From Datura wrightii (Eukaryota; Streptophyta; Magnoliopsida; Solanales; Solanaceae): a stretch of DNA of 64,000 nt. Shown here piece by piece: positions 61,085 to 64,000 of this stretch. A program made the position numbers and the translations under genes. A model generated the notes under the pieces. That model was not told where the DNA came from. It saw nothing but the letters and a program-made list of their open reading frames with translations, and ran no database searches. The stretch spans positions 32,551,501-32,615,500 of the forward strand of contig JASDFA010000010.1 in the NCBI GenBank assembly GCA_035772735.1, written 5' to 3'. Within the stretch, counting starts at the first letter, position 1. Every line of letters starts with the position of its first letter.

Positions 61085-62516
61085 TGTTCGGTTTGTCTTG
61101 TGGGTATATAAAACGACACGCAAGTGCACGTGGTCAAACAAGTAGTAAAGTGGCTTTAGTAAGCCAAGTATCGATCCACAGGGACTAGGATGAAGTGCAA
61201 TCTGCTCAAGTGTACTATATTTTAATTCTAAAAATGCAGACAACAGTATAACCAAGAGTTTGATATTTTGTTTTATAATTTTTATGCTAAAGCTAAAAAA
61301 AATTATCTACTTTGAATCTGAACTATGAATGAGAGCATGCTGAGGTTAAACAAACATGTAATGAAATTAATTATCATCATAATTTGGTTAATCTTTTCCT
61401 CCAGTTGCTAGCCAAGGACTATTGCCAAGAGATTAAAACTCTCGTATTTAACCTCACTTAAGAATCATGAACCATCCACCTACATTTCTGTGATTAAATG
61501 CAATTCATGTTCTAGCCGTACAAACCCGGTTCCTAAATTGACTAATACGACTTTCAGGTATATTTCTATCCTGAAAGTAAATCAATTCCCAATTTTCCCA
61601 AATCAAGTAAAGATCATATCCTATTAATTCACAATTTTCCAATTTCTTGCTCTCTCGAGTGAAACCGGACTTTTTAGATGTACATTAACGTAGGCCACAC
61701 ATTAATGCAGTAAGAACAAGAATTAATAGAACAACATGGAAGAAAAGATGAACAACCAAAGAATCAATGATCACATTTCATCACAATTGTTCATAACCTC
61801 AGTAAGGAGAGGAATTAGCCACTCATTTGTGAATTAAACATCTTAAAATGAGTGTTAATCATACAAGCAATTGAAGTAAAGAAGAAAGAAAGAGAGAAAA
61901 AACCTGATATTTTCGTCCCTCAACTGCCTGTAACCCACGTCCTTGCTCCACCAAGTCAGAATAATGAAAAATGAACCTAAGTGTGCTATTTATAGTAGTG
62001 GGACTTTTTCCCGAAATAACATGCAACGTGTCACGGAGTGCATCGCGGAGCACTGCCTCCGTGACACGCCACTGATGCGAAAGCTCTCTGGAAATCACAT
62101 GAACTTGGCCTCGGCAGCACCCTGTCGCGTTGGCAGCGTGTCACGCTGCATGGGCAGCGCGTTGACACCTCTTTGTCGCGCAGCAAACCTGCCGTGGCAC
62201 ATTGCCAACGTGCAGGTGGGTTGTTATGTTCAGCCTGCCTGCCGTGGCACGTTGCCGACGCGCAGGTGGGCTGTTTTGTGCCTCCTCTTTGCCGACGTTC
62301 GCGAGTTAATTCCGTTTCCCAGTCTCTACTTCACCAACTCATGGATTAGTTGCTAAAAAGTCATCAAAACCTACAAAACAAAGGCTAATCATGTTGGTTA
62401 GCACTTATTCTCACATTCATATAAAATTACATGAAAATGTATACAATTACTTAGATAAACAAGACTAATTTAAGTCACAAAGCGTATCTCGGGCATGCTA
62501 CTTTTGCCCGTGATCA
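61085..62516 (-). repeat. element 4 5' LTR
   Basis: 1432 bp. It has 21 bases more than its partner, by an additional CGTGTCACG-containing unit at about 62137-62160. TATA complement near 61986-61997. Confidence 0.93.
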
Positions 62517-62521
62517 GTTGT
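62517..62521. repeat. target-site duplication GTTGT (right) of element 4
   Basis: Matches 56594-56598. Confidence 0.93.
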
Positions 62522-64000
62522 GTAAATATTTTTGAAATTATCGAAATTTTAAAATTTTTTTGTTAAATTTCTTTTATTTTGGGTTTCTCGGCCTTTGTTT
62601 TCAGTGCTTTTACCGAGAATAGTCCCATTGAACCGAAGTCATAATTAGTGACCGTTCCCTATGATGGATGGATGACGACCGTCTTAAGGGAAATGTAGTC
62701 GATAGGAGTAGTTTTTCTTTATTTTCTTTCTTTTGTTTGTTTTCCAAACGTGTCGCTACTTCATGGTTCGGAATTCTCGTTATGTGTTGTACATGATATT
62801 AAGTTGCAAAGGTGATTTGTATGAAAGCATGCAAATGCATAAACACATTGAGATACCTGGGCCATAAAGTTCAATTCGGTGTGATCGAGGCTTAATATTG
62901 AATTCTTGTAATTAGCTGATTGAAGAGTCTGTGAATATGTCTTAAGTTGAGCATGAGCAATGAGTGTGAGGTGAGGTTCCGATTATTCCATGCTATTGTG
63001 AAGTGTCTAGAACTTGCCTGGTGTGTGTATGAAACGAAATGAAGGATGTGTATTGTAGGAAAGGATGTAGGCATTTCTTTGATTAAACCAAAAGTTTTTC
63101 CATTATCATACCTACCTTGAATGTACATCCTAGTTAGCCCCATTGAGCCTTTAGCCTATTTTTTTCTTTCTTTGAAGAGGTACAAACCGAGCTTAATCCC
63201 TTCTTTTCATTAGCCTTGAATTTGATCCAAAACTCTTAAGCTCTCAAGAAAAACAATTTTCCCACGGTGTAAAGGAGTAAGAATTGTGAAAAGGAAGGAA
63301 AAGCGAAGTGGTGAAAGATAAAGAAAAGGTCAAAGGTGCACTTCCTGAAATTAAATAAAATAAAGATGTATAACTAATCTTGGTTATTAAGTCGAGTGTG
63401 CTTAAAGAAATGGGAACAAAAACAAAGAAAAATTTCAAGAACGAGAGGATGAAGGAAGAAACTATGCCCATAATGATGGTGGGATGTATTGAAAATCGCT
63501 TAAGAAAGCTAGTTGCTATTATTGGTTAACCCAGTATTTACTACTTCCTTAGCTTACATTACAACCCGTTAAGTCGTACGTGATCTTACATCACGCGTCC
63601 TTATATTAGTGGAGTAGTACACTAGAGGCAAGCCTATGGTTCATGACATGATGCATGTGAATTATTTGGGAGAGAGAGAGAAATAGTGTTCATATACCCC
63701 TACACGTAATGCTTTGGAAATCGTCTGATTGCAAATGGGGAGATTCTCTTGTGTTGTGAGGGCACATGTTTTACGAGAGATTAAATTTCGGGTCGGATGT
63801 CTTGATCAGTTGATTTGCACGAGTTTGCCGAGATCAAGAGTCGATTCTTGAGTCTAGGAGGTCTTAATGTGGGGTATGTCATTGTATTGATGAGACCATG
63901 CATGTTTTCTCGATGATTTGCTAGATTAAATAATCGGTATAGCCGTAGCTTGAATTGTCGAGCCAAAGTAGCTATGTGTGGGTGTCAATTGCATGAGATG
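62522..64000 (+). other. Athila B 3' non-coding region, right part
   Basis: No coding domain. It aligns, inverted, with 58016-59500 of element 4 over its whole length; clear anchors are AACTTGCCTGGTGTGT, GACGACCGTCTTAAGG and GAGTCGATTCTTGAG. The expected 3' LTR has not begun at the window end. Confidence 0.75.

Larger units (their letters stand above)
56599..62516 (-). mobile_element. element 4: non-autonomous Athila-related LTR element
   Basis: 5918 bp, LTRs 56599-58009 and 61085-62516, perfect TSDs, and a perfect minus-strand tRNA-Asp-type PBS at 61061-61078, so it is transcribed leftward. The internal 3.07 kb has no protease, RT, RNase H or integrase. It keeps a zinc-knuckle/coiled-coil ORF remnant, the post-pol GGGAGGCAACC block and a 3' region alignable to that of Athila B. 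The LTRs differ by about 4 percent plus one 21-base indel. Confidence 0.92.
46819..64000 (+). mobile_element. Athila-type element B, interrupted by element 4 and running off the window
   Basis: 5' LTR, PBS, gag, pol, spacer and post-pol ORF in the same order as copy A, then a 3' non-coding region (56340-56598 and 62522-64000) split by element 4. The RT is uninterrupted here, which proves the element 1 insertion site in copy A. Many stops and frameshifts. The 3' LTR is outside the window. Confidence 0.87.

Overview
This window looks like gene-free plant heterochromatin made almost entirely of nested LTR retrotransposons. The evidence for a plant is the TGGTATCAGAGC primer-binding sites (plant initiator tRNA-Met), the TGGCGCCGTTGCC primer-binding sites (Athila type), chromodomain-tailed Ty3/gypsy integrases and 1.4-2.6 kb LTRs. 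The LTR style (TGTCACGACCC / TGTCACACCCC ends) suggests a solanaceous species, but that is recognition from memory and not proof. I found no host protein gene, tRNA, rRNA or CRISPR.

Layout. Block A (1-22493) and block B (43535 to the window end) are diverged direct copies of one nest. In each, a minus-strand chromovirus pol fragment is cut by a second chromovirus LTR ('family X'), whose 3' internal end is in turn cut by an Athila-type element on the plus strand (LTR, tRNA-Asp-type PBS, gag, PR-RT-RH-INT, and an extra post-pol ORF). Because both nested junctions and at least four coding lesions are shared, the blocks are best read as a segmental duplication and not as independent insertions. 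Three elements with perfect 5-bp target-site duplications decorate the nest. Element 1 (7943-17768, minus, TSD ACTCT) sits inside the reverse transcriptase of Athila A. Element 2 (26593-36972, plus, TSD GAGAG) is a nearly full-length Tekay/Del-like chromovirus inside a family X LTR. Element 4 (56599-62516, minus, TSD GTTGT) is a non-autonomous Athila relative inside the 3' region of Athila B. Between blocks A and B (22494-43534) lie rearranged family X LTR, leader and gag pieces, into which element 2 inserted.

How the parts relate. Element 2 supplies recognisable chromovirus domains but is dead: stops in gag and integrase, a frameshift, and a changed catalytic residue in RT. Element 1 keeps good LTRs, a PBS and an integrase-chromodomain remnant, but its gag-PR-RT interval is replaced by 2.3 kb of stop-rich sequence, so it must have moved in trans. 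Element 4 keeps LTRs and PBS and a decayed zinc-knuckle/coiled-coil ORF. By hand count the two LTRs of element 1 differ at about 60 of 2624 positions, those of element 2 at about 63 of 2567, and those of element 4 at about 4 percent, so all three are fairly young.

The most unusual signal is regulatory. Every LTR family here carries, just upstream of its TATA-like box, an array of short CG-containing hyphenated palindromes, each family with its own version: GCGAT-N5/6-CGTGNCACG in Athila, element 4 and element 2; AATGCGA-N8-TCGCATT in element 1; CACGACTCGTG / TACGACTCGTA in family X. Elements 1 and 2 have otherwise alignable LTR starts but different cassettes, and element 2 shares its cassette with the unrelated Athila LTRs. 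All divergence figures and alignments here were made by eye.
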